18,171 nucleotides of DNA from DALYDP01 sp964541635 (GCA_964541635.1 CAZIQM010000020.1:1-18171); one strand, 5' to 3'; shown: positions 7,532 through 14,657, numbered from the stretch's first letter. The notes: generated from the sequence alone by a model not told the origin. A program made the numbers and translations.

Positions 7532-7552
7532 TTCGTCAGTTTCCCAAGCGAG

Positions 7553-8191
7553 TCACCGCTGGGAGCCAGACGCGTCGTCGGGTTCCGGCATCATGCCGCC
7601 GCGCATCGGCGGACGAGCCGGGAGTTCCACGCCTTTCTCCTCCGCGATCTGGTCGATCGTCTTCCCGGAATCGATCGCTGCTTTGAGTTCCTCCGCCGTC
7701 ATGCCGAGGGCGTCGAGGAGTTCCTGGGGCGGGCCCATGCGGCCTCCGGGGCCTTTGCCGCCGAATCCGTGGCCGCCGCGCGGGGCTCCTTTGCCGAACG
7801 GCATCTTCAGGTCTTTCAGTTCGGGATCCGCCTCGACGGCGTCCTCGATTTCCTTGTGCATCGCGTCGTTCGCCGCCTTCACGGCCTCGTTGCGGGCCGT
7901 TTCGTCGACGATGTCGGCGGCGGCCTGCAGCGCGATGCGGTGGTTCTGCGTCGCTTCCTTTTGGATGGCGACGAGCGCGTCGACGTGCAGGAGGAATTGG
8001 TTATCGTGGTCGATCATCTCCTGGACGTCGTCCTGGGAGAGCGGCGCGCGCCTTTCCGAACGGATGCCGCCTTTCGCCCCGGCGGACGACGAGCCGATCC
8101 CTTGCGCGCCGGCGAACTGCGCGGCGATGGGGAATCCCATGGCAAGTGCGGTGATGCCCGAGACGGCGCCGAGGGTGAATGACTTTTTCAT
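7553..8191 (-). CDS. Exported DUF2680-like protein, possible CpxP/Spy-like accessory
   Basis: The protein has 212 residues with a signal peptide (MKKSFTLG, hydrophobic core to about residue 28, AQFAGA). The body is helical and charged (DDVQEMIDHDNQFLLHV, then helices to about 120), next a Gly/Pro-rich linker (about 132-155), and a C-terminal module 'ALGMTAEELKAAIDSGKTI', continuing 'DQIAEEKGV'. That last module is the DUF2680-type motif seen in exported proteins of other bacteria. The ATG at 8191 is chosen for the signal peptide; in-frame residues further upstream are not needed. It lies just downstream of the kinase gene on the same strand but has its own promoter with the regulator-type repeat. 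A small periplasm-like helical protein controlled by an envelope two-component system recalls CpxP/Spy; this is analogy. Confidence 0.72.
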   Translation of the reverse strand: MKKSFTLGAVSGITALAMGFPIAAQFAGAQGIGSSSAGAKGGIRSERRAPLSQDDVQEMIDHDNQFLLHVDALVAIQKEATQNHRIALQAAADIVDETARNEAVKAANDAMHKEIEDAVEADPELKDLKMPFGKGAPRGGHGFGGKGPGGRMGPPQELLDALGMTAEELKAAIDSGKTIDQIAEEKGVELPARPPMRGGMMPEPDDASGSQR

Positions 8192-8237
8192 GGGTGAGTG
8201 GGGGAAAAGATGTAATGGTGTCTGCAGGACGGGCATC

Positions 8238-8270
8238 ACTCTACGTCGCCACTATTAAGGGACGATTAAG
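8238..8270 (-). promoter_or_regulatory. Promoter with 11-base-period operator repeat
   Basis: On the minus strand CTTAAT occurs twice, at 8270-8265 and 8259-8254, exactly 11 bases apart. Ten bases after the second copy is a -10-like TAGAGT (8243-8238). OmpR/PhoB-family regulators bind direct repeats with one-helical-turn spacing placed over the -35 region, so this fits a response-regulator activation site for the gene starting at 8191. The same repeat lies upstream of the regulator gene itself (10339-10355). Confidence 0.6.
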
Positions 8271-8289
8271 CGCGCACGCGAAACCAACA

Positions 8290-8335
8290 GTCATGCCTCG
8301 GTACATTTTCGCACGGCGAAAACACTCGGCATGAC
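8290..8335. repeat. Long inverted repeat (two-tier hairpin)
   Basis: GTCATGCC (8290-8297) is the exact complement of GGCATGAC (8328-8335). Inside it TTTTCGC (8306-8312) and GCGAAAA (8316-8322) form a second perfect stem with a 3-base loop. The right arm also carries ACACTCGGC (8322-8330), complementary to GCCGAGTGT in the neighbouring repeat (8369-8377), so two alternative foldings are possible. It is a terminator or dispersed-repeat candidate. Confidence 0.6.
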
Positions 8336-8349
8336 AAATGCGAAACATG

Positions 8350-8412
8350 AAAAATCCAGGAGTGTCAGGCCGAGTGTCCGAGCGGAGCGAGGACGTATCG
8401 AGGCCGACACTC
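8350..8412 (-). terminator. Hairpin after the kinase gene, terminator-like
   Basis: GAGTGTCAGGCC (8360-8371) pairs with GGCCGACACTC (8402-8412) with one bulged base, and the right arm overlaps the kinase stop codon. On the minus strand the stem is followed after 5 bases by TTTTT (8354-8350). A second GAGTGTC at 8372-8378 can compete for the same arm. The loop holds GTCC...GGAC self-complementarity. This fits a terminator for the two-component operon made from a repeat-like palindrome. Confidence 0.5.
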
Positions 8413-9571
8413 AGAACTTCACCGTGAAAAGCGTTCCCTTGTCGGGGTTGCTCTCGGCCTTGATCGTCCATCCGTGCAAATCGACGATGCGCTTGGCGAG
8501 CGACAAACCGAGCCCCAGCCCGTCCGACGCCTTGGTGCGTGCCGCGTCCGCGCGGTAGAAGCGGTCGAAGATTTTCGGCAACGCTTCGGGCGCGATGCCC
8601 GCCCCGTTGTCGTGCACGAACAGCGCGTCCTTCGTGAGTGTGACCGCCACGACGCCGCCGGCTTTGTTGAACTTGATGGCGTTGCCCACGATGTTGGCGA
8701 CGACCTGCCTGAGCATCGCGCCGTCCGCCGACTGCGTGACGCCCTGGGCGAGCGAGCGGGTGATCGTCACGCCTTTGTCCTTCGCGATGGGTTCGTGCGT
8801 GTCGAGGACGGACGAGACGAGCGCGGTGACGTCCACGGGATCGCGGTGGAGGACGAACGTGTCCAGGCGCGCGAGTTCCAGGAGGCGTTCCACCAACGTG
8901 CCCATGTCTTTGAGGTCGCGCTTCGCCGCGCGGATCAAATCCCTGTTTTCGTCTTTGGCCAGCGCCAAATCAAGGCTCGTGCCGACGGCCGTGAGGGGCG
9001 TGCGCAGCTCGTGGCTGGCGTCCTGCGTGAACTGTTCGAGCCGGTCCATCATTTCCTGGGCCGGACGCAGGCTGCGCCGCGCGAAGTACAACCCCACCCC
9101 GAACGCAGCGGCGGAAATCGCGGCGCTCACCAACAAAAAAAGGAACACGCGCGATTGCAGTTCGTCGAGCGGCACGCGGTCGGCGACCTGGATGTAGCCG
9201 ACGATGTTGCCGGCTTCCACGAACGGCGCGGTGAGCACGTCGAACGTTTCGCGCCCGCTTTGGATTTGCGAAAAACCGCGGCGCGGGACGAACGCGATGT
9301 CGCGGAAGAGCGCGCCGGCGTAAATCGTCTTGCCGAGCGCGTCCGTGATGCGCATGCGTTCGCGCTGGAACGGCGGCAGCGCGGAGATGTCCCACGAGCC
9401 TTCGTGCTCCTCGACGATTTCGGCCAGCTGCCGTTGCAACCGTCCGTGCGCTTCGCGTCCGCTCTGCGCCGTGTCGCTCGCGATGAACACGACGCCCGTC
9501 ACCAGCAAAATCCCGAACACGACGGCCGTGAACTGGAAGGCGAGCACGTAGCTGATGCGGCGGAAGATCAT
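8411..9571 (-). CDS. Membrane sensor histidine kinase (PhoR/CpxA-like class)
   Basis: The protein has 386 residues. It senses an extracytoplasmic cue and passes phosphate to the adjacent regulator. TM1 lies at about 10-32, an extracellular sensor segment at about 33-140, TM2 at about 142-164, then a short linker. The H box DASHELRTPL has the phospho-accepting His187. The ATP-binding domain has an N box (NIVGNAIKF), G1 (DNGAGI), F box (FDRFYRAD) and G2 (GLGLGLSLAK). The ATG at 9571 is chosen over an in-frame TTG at 9625 because it opens directly on the first helix. The gene follows the regulator at 83 bases on the same strand. A TATACT at 9619-9614 could be a weak internal promoter. Confidence 0.93.
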   Translation of the reverse strand: MIFRRISYVLAFQFTAVVFGILLVTGVVFIASDTAQSGREAHGRLQRQLAEIVEEHEGSWDISALPPFQRERMRITDALGKTIYAGALFRDIAFVPRRGFSQIQSGRETFDVLTAPFVEAGNIVGYIQVADRVPLDELQSRVFLFLLVSAAISAAAFGVGLYFARRSLRPAQEMMDRLEQFTQDASHELRTPLTAVGTSLDLALAKDENRDLIRAAKRDLKDMGTLVERLLELARLDTFVLHRDPVDVTALVSSVLDTHEPIAKDKGVTITRSLAQGVTQSADGAMLRQVVANIVGNAIKFNKAGGVVAVTLTKDALFVHDNGAGIAPEALPKIFDRFYRADAARTKASDGLGLGLSLAKRIVDLHGWTIKAESNPDKGTLFTVKF

Positions 9572-9654
9572 GGATGCGGGAGAGGGGAGCGCTCCTTGGG
9601 CGTTTCCACGGCCAGTATAGGGCAAAACAAGCGTACGCCTTTGGCTCTATTGGC

Positions 9655-10317
9655 TTATTCCGTGGGGATTTTGTACCCTACGCCGGGAACGGTCTCGATG
9701 GTCGATTTCCCGAGCTTCTTGCGGAGGTACGCGATATGCACGTCGACCGTCTGCGAGAACATGAGCGAATCGGCGTTGCCCCACACGTGGGCCAGGATCG
9801 CGGGACGGTCCTGCGCGACGCCTTTGTGGCGCATCAGGTATTCGAGCAGCGCGTACTCCTTCGGCGAGAGTTGGATTTTCTTCTTCCCCTTTGTCACCTC
9901 GCGCGTGTTCGTGTCGACCGTCAGTTGGCCGCTGACGAGCACGGGGGACTTCTCGCCGCCGTTGCGGCGCATGAGGGCGCGGACGCGGGCCAGCAAAACA
10001 TCGAGGTCGAACGGCTTCGTGAGGTAATCGTCCGCGCCGAGGTTCAAGCCTTTCACGACTTCTTCCTGTTTGCTCCTCGCGGTGAGCATGAGGATCGGGA
10101 CGTTCTTGCCGCTCTTCCGCAGCATGTCGCACAGCGTGTAGCCGTCCATGCCGGGGAGGTTGATGTCCAAGATCACGAGATCGATGCCTTCGGTCATGGC
10201 GAGCTCAAGGCCGGTCGTGCCGTCGTGTGCGACGCTGACCGTGTACTGCTGCATTTCCAAGAACGCCTTCATGTTGGCAGCGACGGTTTCGTGGTCTTCG
10301 ACAATGAGGAGGTGCAT
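9655..10317 (-). CDS. OmpR/PhoB-family response regulator
   Basis: The protein has 220 residues. The receiver domain is at about 1-115, with acidic pocket ED (7-8), phospho-accepting Asp51 in LVILDINLPGMDG, Thr79 and Lys101 (TKPF). A winged-helix DNA-binding domain follows at about 125-218, with the typical QLSPKEYALLEYLMRHKG and the wing TVDVHIAYLRKKLG, ending in GVGYKIP. It is the first gene of the pair with the kinase. The start at 10317 is chosen because the receiver fold begins there and the -10 box lies 6 bases upstream; an upstream in-frame start at 10335 would sit within the promoter. Confidence 0.96.
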   Translation of the reverse strand: MHLLIVEDHETVAANMKAFLEMQQYTVSVAHDGTTGLELAMTEGIDLVILDINLPGMDGYTLCDMLRKSGKNVPILMLTARSKQEEVVKGLNLGADDYLTKPFDLDVLLARVRALMRRNGGEKSPVLVSGQLTVDTNTREVTKGKKKIQLSPKEYALLEYLMRHKGVAQDRPAILAHVWGNADSLMFSQTVDVHIAYLRKKLGKSTIETVPGVGYKIPTE

Positions 10318-10323
10318 GAGGCT

Positions 10324-10355
10324 ATTATAAGCCAATAAGTTAAGATGACCTTAAG
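10324..10355 (-). promoter_or_regulatory. Autoregulatory promoter of the two-component operon
   Basis: On the minus strand TATAAT (10329-10324) lies 6 bases before the ATG at 10317, so the message is leaderless. Upstream are two CTTAA-type copies, CTTAAG (10355-10350) and CTTAAC (10344-10339), 11 bases apart, ending 9 bases before the -10 box. No -35 box is seen at the expected place (AAGGTC). This is the layout of a PhoB/OmpR-activated promoter and matches the site upstream of the gene at 8191. Confidence 0.65.
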
Positions 10356-10381
10356 AACTTTAATGTCTCTATCTTCATCCC

Positions 10382-10387
10382 TATAAT
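10382..10387 (+). promoter_or_regulatory. -10 box of the AT-rich membrane-protein gene
   Basis: A perfect TATAAT lies 7 bases before the ATG at 10395, again predicting a leaderless transcript. A possible -35 element is TTTAAT at 10359-10364. The promoter is back-to-back with that of the regulator, so regulator binding at 10339-10355 could influence both. Confidence 0.6.
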
Positions 10388-10394
10388 TGCACCG

Positions 10395-11078
10395 ATGGAT
10401 CGATTTATAGACATTATCAATAACCCCTGGGTTTCCGGCATCGTGGGCGGCGTAATCAGTGGGTTGATCGTTTATTTTATAACGATCCTTATTTTTGAAA
10501 AAAAGGAAAACAAAGAATATGTACAAAAAGTAACCACTGCTAACAATGAACTTCTCTACACGATGAGGCCTCTTGTTGCCCAAAAACAAATTCCTTCTGT
10601 TGAGATTGTGAATTCTATTATTGAATCAACGGCTAGAAAATATTCTGTTAGCAAAGACAGTCTATATAGCATTCAAATTCTTGCTGATGATCTGGTTCGA
10701 GAGATCATGGAAAATTCCTTTTTGACCGCCGATCAAAAGCTTTCGTTTTGTGAAAGCATCGAGTCACTAAAACAAAAGAAAGTTGATGAAGTAGTAAAGA
10801 AGGCTTTTGACAATGAAATTTATAAAAATCGTCTTTCATCTCAGTACGTAAGCTTAATACTTGCTGCCTCTAGTGCATCGTTTGCTTTCTTATTTGCAAT
10901 TAAGCAAGATCGCTTTTTTATTCCGGATAAGTTTCCAGATATTGCATCCACATACTTCTCAATTATTTTCATTCCAATTGCTGCAGCAATTGTTTTCCCA
11001 ATGATGAAAATTGCGAAAAAGATCGTTGATACTGAAGTTAAGAAATTTGTTAAAGAAGTAAAAAGGATTACTAAATAG
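10395..11078 (+). CDS. AT-rich membrane protein with coiled region, unknown
   Basis: The protein has 227 residues. An N-terminal helix (about 11-33, 'NPWVSGIVGGVISGLIVYFIT') is followed by a Lys/Glu-rich stretch and a helical, charged middle (about 40-150). Two more helices lie at about 152-170 and 185-205, and the protein ends in a basic, Lys-rich tail. The codons are mainly A/T-ending (AAA, ATT, GAA, TTT), in contrast with the GC-rich neighbours on both sides, which points to recent transfer. The opening 'NPWxxGIxGGxxSGLIVxFI' is a form of membrane anchor that I have seen in varied accessory proteins, some from defence loci; that is no proof of function here. Confidence 0.7.
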   Translation: MDRFIDIINNPWVSGIVGGVISGLIVYFITILIFEKKENKEYVQKVTTANNELLYTMRPLVAQKQIPSVEIVNSIIESTARKYSVSKDSLYSIQILADDLVREIMENSFLTADQKLSFCESIESLKQKKVDEVVKKAFDNEIYKNRLSSQYVSLILAASSASFAFLFAIKQDRFFIPDKFPDIASTYFSIIFIPIAAAIVFPMMKIAKKIVDTEVKKFVKEVKRITK

Positions 11079-11150
11079 CTTTAGACTAATCCATTCGCTT
11101 CAAATTCCTTACGTACAACTCAGGCGGGTGTTTAAGTTCCGCACCATAAA

Positions 11151-11176
11151 ATCGGGCCGCTCGTAGGAGCGGCCCT
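11151..11176 (-). terminator. Intrinsic terminator, minus strand
   Basis: GGGCCGCTC (11154-11162), loop GTAG, GAGCGGCCC (11167-11175): a perfect 9-pair stem. On the minus strand it is followed by CGATTTTA, the T run expected after an intrinsic terminator; the plus strand has no T run. It ends the small gene at 11204-11452. Confidence 0.75.
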
Positions 11177-11203
11177 GGGATCTTCCCTGCGCGACCGGGC
11201 GCA

Positions 11204-11452
11204 TCAGCTGCAAAAGAACTGATGGCCGTGGTCGTTGAGCAGGACGAGCACGAACACGTAGCACAGTCCGATGCACGCCGGCGTCATGGCGATGTTCATC
11301 GGGACGTCCCACCAGAAGATCCGGGAGGACGTTCCGCGCGCGATGCGCCGGGCCTTGATGGCGCATGCGCACGCGCCGAACACGAAGAACGCGAACAGCA
11401 GCACGAAGAGCGAGACGTGAACGAGGTCGTCGATGGTCATGAAGCAGTTCAT
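11204..11452 (-). CDS. Small two-helix membrane protein, unknown
   Basis: The protein has 82 residues. Two hydrophobic segments lie at about 10-32 (Phe/Leu-rich, then GACACAI) and 54-72 (MTPACIGLCYVFVLVLL), joined by a basic loop KARRIARG. It ends in a His-containing tail (NDHGHQFFCS). Five or so cysteines are a notable feature for such a small protein. The start at 11452 is backed by a good ribosome site, GGGAG, 7 bases upstream. A second in-frame ATG at 11440 is possible but lacks such a site. It is a single transcription unit between a promoter and a terminator. Confidence 0.75.
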   Translation of the reverse strand: MNCFMTIDDLVHVSLFVLLFAFFVFGACACAIKARRIARGTSSRIFWWDVPMNIAMTPACIGLCYVFVLVLLNDHGHQFFCS

Positions 11453-11522
11453 CCGAGTACTCCCAAAAACGTTGTTTTGTCTTTCCCCGGGCGAATGCCA
11501 TGACGGTGAAAGATCTACGTAT

Positions 11523-11531
11523 ATTATACCA
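11523..11531 (-). promoter_or_regulatory. Extended -10 promoter of the small membrane-protein gene
   Basis: On the minus strand TGG-TATAAT (11531-11523) is an extended -10 box. The transcript would start near 11516, giving a leader of about 60 bases with a real ribosome site, unlike the leaderless genes nearby. Confidence 0.65.
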
Positions 11532-11547
11532 TATATCGTGTATTGGT

Positions 11548-11581
11548 AAAACCCCGCAGCGATGCCGTGCTGCGGGGTTTT
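11548..11581. terminator. Strong intrinsic terminator
   Basis: AAAACCCCGCAGC (11548-11560) pairs perfectly with GCTGCGGGGTTTT (11569-11581), an 8-base loop. Flanking A and T tracts make it work in both directions. It ends the histidine phosphatase gene (minus strand, stop at 11594). Its T tract nearly touches the -35 region of the next promoter. Confidence 0.85.
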
Positions 11582-11593
11582 GGCGCCAAACGT

Positions 11594-12034
11594 TCACACG
11601 ACCTTGATGGACTTTTCCGCGACGTCGATGACCCACGCTTGCCCCTTGTCGAGGAGCTTGCGGGGGAACGTCGACCCGAGGACCTGCATGCCGTAATGCG
11701 CCGGCAGGTCGACGACGTACTCGTAGTGCGTGACCACGAGGATGACGTCCGCCCGGTTTTCGCGTTCGCGGATGACGGCGAGGGCGCCGTCGAGGTCCAT
11801 CGGATGGTTGTTCTCCGACCACAGCACTTTGTGCAGTTCGATCTCGCCCGAGAACCGCTTCGCAATGGCCTCGGCGCTTTCGCGCGCACGGTCGGTAACG
11901 GACGAGAGAACGAGCATCGAGCCGTTCACGTCCAATTCCAATCGATCGCACAAGCGCGAGATCTGCCCTTCGCCGTCGGTGGAAAGCCGCCCTCCGATAT
12001 CGTGTCCGTGTCTGGCAATGATCAATCGTTTCAC
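11594..12034 (-). CDS. Histidine phosphatase superfamily (SixA-like) protein
   Basis: The protein has 146 residues, the size of the short SixA-type members. The N-terminal motif IARHG holds the phospho-accepting His9 and Arg8. The next Arg lies in the SSVTDRARESAEAI segment (about 44-57), an Arg pair typical of the family, and the second catalytic His is 103 in VVTHYEYV. Members remove phosphate from phosphohistidines, sugar phosphates or nucleotides; the substrate here is unknown. The start is a GTG at 12034, chosen because a strong AAGGAG ribosome site lies 6 bases upstream. Confidence 0.88.
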   Translation of the reverse strand: MKRLIIARHGHDIGGRLSTDGEGQISRLCDRLELDVNGSMLVLSSVTDRARESAEAIAKRFSGEIELHKVLWSENNHPMDLDGALAVIRERENRADVILVVTHYEYVVDLPAHYGMQVLGSTFPRKLLDKGQAWVIDVAEKSIKVV

Positions 12035-12115
12035 GTGTGTCTCCTTTTCTACGCGTTCGCACGCCGACGTTCGGCATACCGACTACAGTAAGGCACTACT
12101 TAGCCGTCTTCGCAA

Positions 12116-12142
12116 CTCTCCCGAAAAAGGCATCGGGAAGAG
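12116..12142. other. Hairpin with one bulge, unknown role
   Basis: CTCTCCCGA (12116-12124) pairs with TCGGGAAGAG (12133-12142) with one extra A and an 8-base loop. It sits between two divergent genes, with no T run on either strand, so a terminator is unlikely. Confidence 0.4.
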
Positions 12143-12159
12143 CTAAAGGGGATCTTCGC

Positions 12160-12187
12160 TTGTGTTAGGAACGCGCAGGGCTATCAT
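12160..12187 (+). promoter_or_regulatory. Candidate promoter of the acidic protein gene
   Basis: TTGTGT (12160-12165), 16-base spacer, TATCAT (12182-12187). The transcript would start about 6 bases before the ATG at 12200, so the leader would be very short. The boxes are imperfect. Confidence 0.4.
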
Positions 12188-12199
12188 CTGCGACCCCGT

Positions 12200-13318
12200 A
12201 TGGGCCTGAACTTCCACTTCGGCGAGCAACGCGACGACGCACCGGACGCGGATCCGCACGGACTCCGGGCGCTTCTCTTCGAGACGCTCCGCGAACTCTC
12301 TGACGTCGCGCGCACCCAAACCGTCGGCGTCAACGGCCACGCCCAGGTGCGCGTGCGGTTTCCGGACGACGACGTGCGACGCTTGAGCGAGAACATCCGC
12401 GAGAACGTCCCCCCGGACCGCATGAAGGGGTTCTTCAACGAAATCGAAGCGCACGCGCAAGACGTCCGCGCGAAACTCGAACGCTTGAACGGCGACGCGA
12501 GCGGCATCGAAAAAAACATCCTCGCGGTATCGCTGCGCCTGAACGAAACGGCGCGCGCCCTGCTCGTCGCCGCGGCGAGCGGCAACGACCCCGTCGTCGC
12601 GCAGGACGAGTTTTCGACGGTCGAGCACGATCAGGCGATAGAGCAGGTTTCCGATGAGTTCGCCGAAGCCGACGAATGGGATAACTGGCTCGAGACGCAC
12701 CCCGAAGACGCCATCGTGGCCGAGGAAGCGGAGGATGACGAGGAGGAACCCTGGAAAGAAAGCATCCAGCACTGGAGGCCCAATGACGAAGAAGAAGGGG
12801 ACGACGAGACGGACGGGAGCGGCGGATTGTTCCTGGGGACGCCAGCCCCCGAGGAAATCGATCCCGAAACCGAAGCGCTGATCCTTTCGGAAGCCGAGGA
12901 AACGATCGTGGACATGAACATGATCATCGATTCGTACCTCCGCATGCAGGAACATTTGGAACAGCTCGCGCAGGAAAACGAGATGTTGGAGCTGCGGGAG
13001 GAATACCACGAGGTCATCGTCGCCGTCATGCGGCGCATCGCGGACGACAACGGCGGCAAGACGAATCCCGAGTGCCTGGCGCTCGAGCTATCGAGCCCCG
13101 CCGTCCTGGAGCTGATGGAAGGCTTAAACGACCTTGAGCGCGACGGGTGCGTCGACAGCGTGTTCCACAACGTCGCGGAGGCCGCGCTGATGCAGGTGCA
13201 GGCCTACTCCGACATGGTGAACGCGTGTTCCGCCGGCGACGACGAGGAGAACGACGCGAGCATGAAGCTCACGCTCACGTTCATCCAGCGCCTGCGGGAA
13301 CGCCTCGGGCTGTCGTGA
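12200..13318 (+). CDS. Acidic helical protein, unknown function
   Basis: The protein has 372 residues. No signal peptide or membrane segment is seen. A helical N-terminal part (about 20-150) is followed by a highly acidic, low-complexity stretch at about 150-220, rich in Glu and Asp with Trp residues (WDNW, PWKES, HW). A helical C-terminal part follows, with an EQLAQENEMLELREEYHE coiled-coil-like stretch at about 256-273. No catalytic or binding motif is recognised. The gene ends 3 bases before the VanW gene stop on the opposite strand, with no room for a terminator. Confidence 0.72.
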   Translation: MGLNFHFGEQRDDAPDADPHGLRALLFETLRELSDVARTQTVGVNGHAQVRVRFPDDDVRRLSENIRENVPPDRMKGFFNEIEAHAQDVRAKLERLNGDASGIEKNILAVSLRLNETARALLVAAASGNDPVVAQDEFSTVEHDQAIEQVSDEFAEADEWDNWLETHPEDAIVAEEAEDDEEEPWKESIQHWRPNDEEEGDDETDGSGGLFLGTPAPEEIDPETEALILSEAEETIVDMNMIIDSYLRMQEHLEQLAQENEMLELREEYHEVIVAVMRRIADDNGGKTNPECLALELSSPAVLELMEGLNDLERDGCVDSVFHNVAEAALMQVQAYSDMVNACSAGDDEENDASMKLTLTFIQRLRERLGLS

Positions 13319-13321
13319 TCC

Positions 13322-14650
13322 TCAGCGGGCGTCGGCCACGAGGTCGGCGGCCGCGTGCGTGACGGGCTCGAACTCGAGCGCGACCGATTTCGGCAATTGC
13401 GAGTACTGCGCGACCTGGAGGTCTTCGCGCACCGTGCCGTCGGCGGCGGTGACGCGCTGGACCCACGCGACTTCGTTGCCCCTGAGCGCGCGGCCGAGGA
13501 CGGGATCCTTGTGGACCGAGCCGAAGTACGGGCCTTCGAGCGAGACGCTGCGGCCGTCGTCGATGCCGTAGAGCGTGGAGTACGCGTTGTCGGCGTCGTC
13601 CGTGCTGCCCACGAGGATCATCGGGCCGGGCGTGTCGTTCTCGAAGCGCATGTCCTGCTTGCCGGGGAACACCGTGGCGTCCATGCCCACGCCGAACTGC
13701 TTGTAGTACGTGACGTAAAGGCTGTGGCTCTTGCGCGTGGCGATCGGGAGGCCGGCGGACATCGCCGCGCGGTACACGGTCGTGGCGCCCTGGCAGATGC
13801 CGCCGCCGGGAGCCGGCTCGAGGTCCTTGCCGTTCACGATGATGAGCGAGTCGTACCAGCCGTTGGAGTACGTGACAGGGCCGCCGAGCGTCGCGTTGAA
13901 CGAGAACGTCGATCCCTGCGGGATCAGGACGCCGTTGGCTTTTTCGTTCATCGCCTTGCGGACGTTCTGCTTGCGGCCCCACGGCGACGTGTGGAATTCC
14001 GAGCGGCCGACGCCGAGGCGGTGCAGCACGAGGGTCTGCGTGCCGTCGTTGTAGAGGATCGCGCCTTCGACGTTCTTCACCGGGAAGGCCGCGAGGGTTT
14101 TGCCTTTCTCGAACGATTCGACGACCGTGTCGACGAGTTCGTCGGCGTCATAGGTGTGCCCGTCGGCGACCGTGCCATCCACCGTCGCGCGCAGGACTTT
14201 GCCGTCGTCATGGGTGCCCGTCACCGTCGCGAACGACGGGGTCTCGAGGCCTTCCGGCGGGTTCGTCTTCAACGCGTGCGCGATGACGTCCTTGTCGAGG
14301 TAGAAACGCGCTTCGTGCTGGAAGTCGAAGGCCATCCACTCCGGGTGCTCAGCGAGCGTGATCTCCCACGAGTCCACGACTTCGCCCGTGTCTTCGTCCT
14401 GCAGCGCGACCATGAGCGAGTGCGCGAACATCGCGCGGCGCGTCGAGATGGCGTTCTTGAGCGCGGGGATGCCCGGCTTCTTGCCGTAGCGCCCCTCGAT
14501 GCGCTGTTGCAGGCGCTCGGCCGTGCGGGTGAGCGAGTCGCGGAGCTGCGGCGCGTCGGGCGTGGCCTTCGCGTTGACGTGCGAAAGCGTCGCCATGCCC
14601 AGGAGCAGCGACGTCACGGCGAGAACGGAGAGTGTTTTTGTGTGTTGCAC
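13322..14650 (-). CDS. VanW-domain exported protein
   Basis: The protein has 442 residues. The start is a GTG at 14650: the -10 box lies 7 bases upstream, and the reading gives a signal peptide (QHTKTLSVLAVTSLLLGMATLSHVNA) at about residues 2-27. The open frame continues upstream as a non-coding shadow. The N-terminal half is a less recognisable beta-rich domain (about 30-220). The VanW domain is at about 240-360: 'GRSEFHTSPWGRKQNVRKA', 'NGVLIPQGSTFSFNATLGG', PGGGICQGATTVYRAA, GLPIATRKSHSLYV and FGVGMDATVFPG. VanW occurs in vancomycin-resistance clusters but is widespread in Gram-positive and Patescibacteria envelopes. Function is not established. Confidence 0.93.
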   Translation of the reverse strand: MQHTKTLSVLAVTSLLLGMATLSHVNAKATPDAPQLRDSLTRTAERLQQRIEGRYGKKPGIPALKNAISTRRAMFAHSLMVALQDEDTGEVVDSWEITLAEHPEWMAFDFQHEARFYLDKDVIAHALKTNPPEGLETPSFATVTGTHDDGKVLRATVDGTVADGHTYDADELVDTVVESFEKGKTLAAFPVKNVEGAILYNDGTQTLVLHRLGVGRSEFHTSPWGRKQNVRKAMNEKANGVLIPQGSTFSFNATLGGPVTYSNGWYDSLIIVNGKDLEPAPGGGICQGATTVYRAAMSAGLPIATRKSHSLYVTYYKQFGVGMDATVFPGKQDMRFENDTPGPMILVGSTDDADNAYSTLYGIDDGRSVSLEGPYFGSVHKDPVLGRALRGNEVAWVQRVTAADGTVREDLQVAQYSQLPKSVALEFEPVTHAAADLVADAR

Positions 14651-14657
14651 GTGTGTT

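Noticed and set aside
8241..8471. Small minus-strand frame across the intergenic repeats
   Set aside because: It spans two inverted repeats and a promoter, has no ribosome site and no recognisable features.
10395..11078. Naming the AT-rich gene as an antiphage effector
   Set aside because: Only the membrane anchor resembles some such proteins. There is no effector domain, nuclease or partner gene nearby.
12116..12142. Hairpin as a terminator
   Set aside because: No T run follows it on either strand, and both flanking genes point away from it.
13322..14650. VanW gene as evidence of vancomycin resistance
   Set aside because: VanW domains are common outside resistance clusters; no vanH, vanA or vanX-type gene is present.
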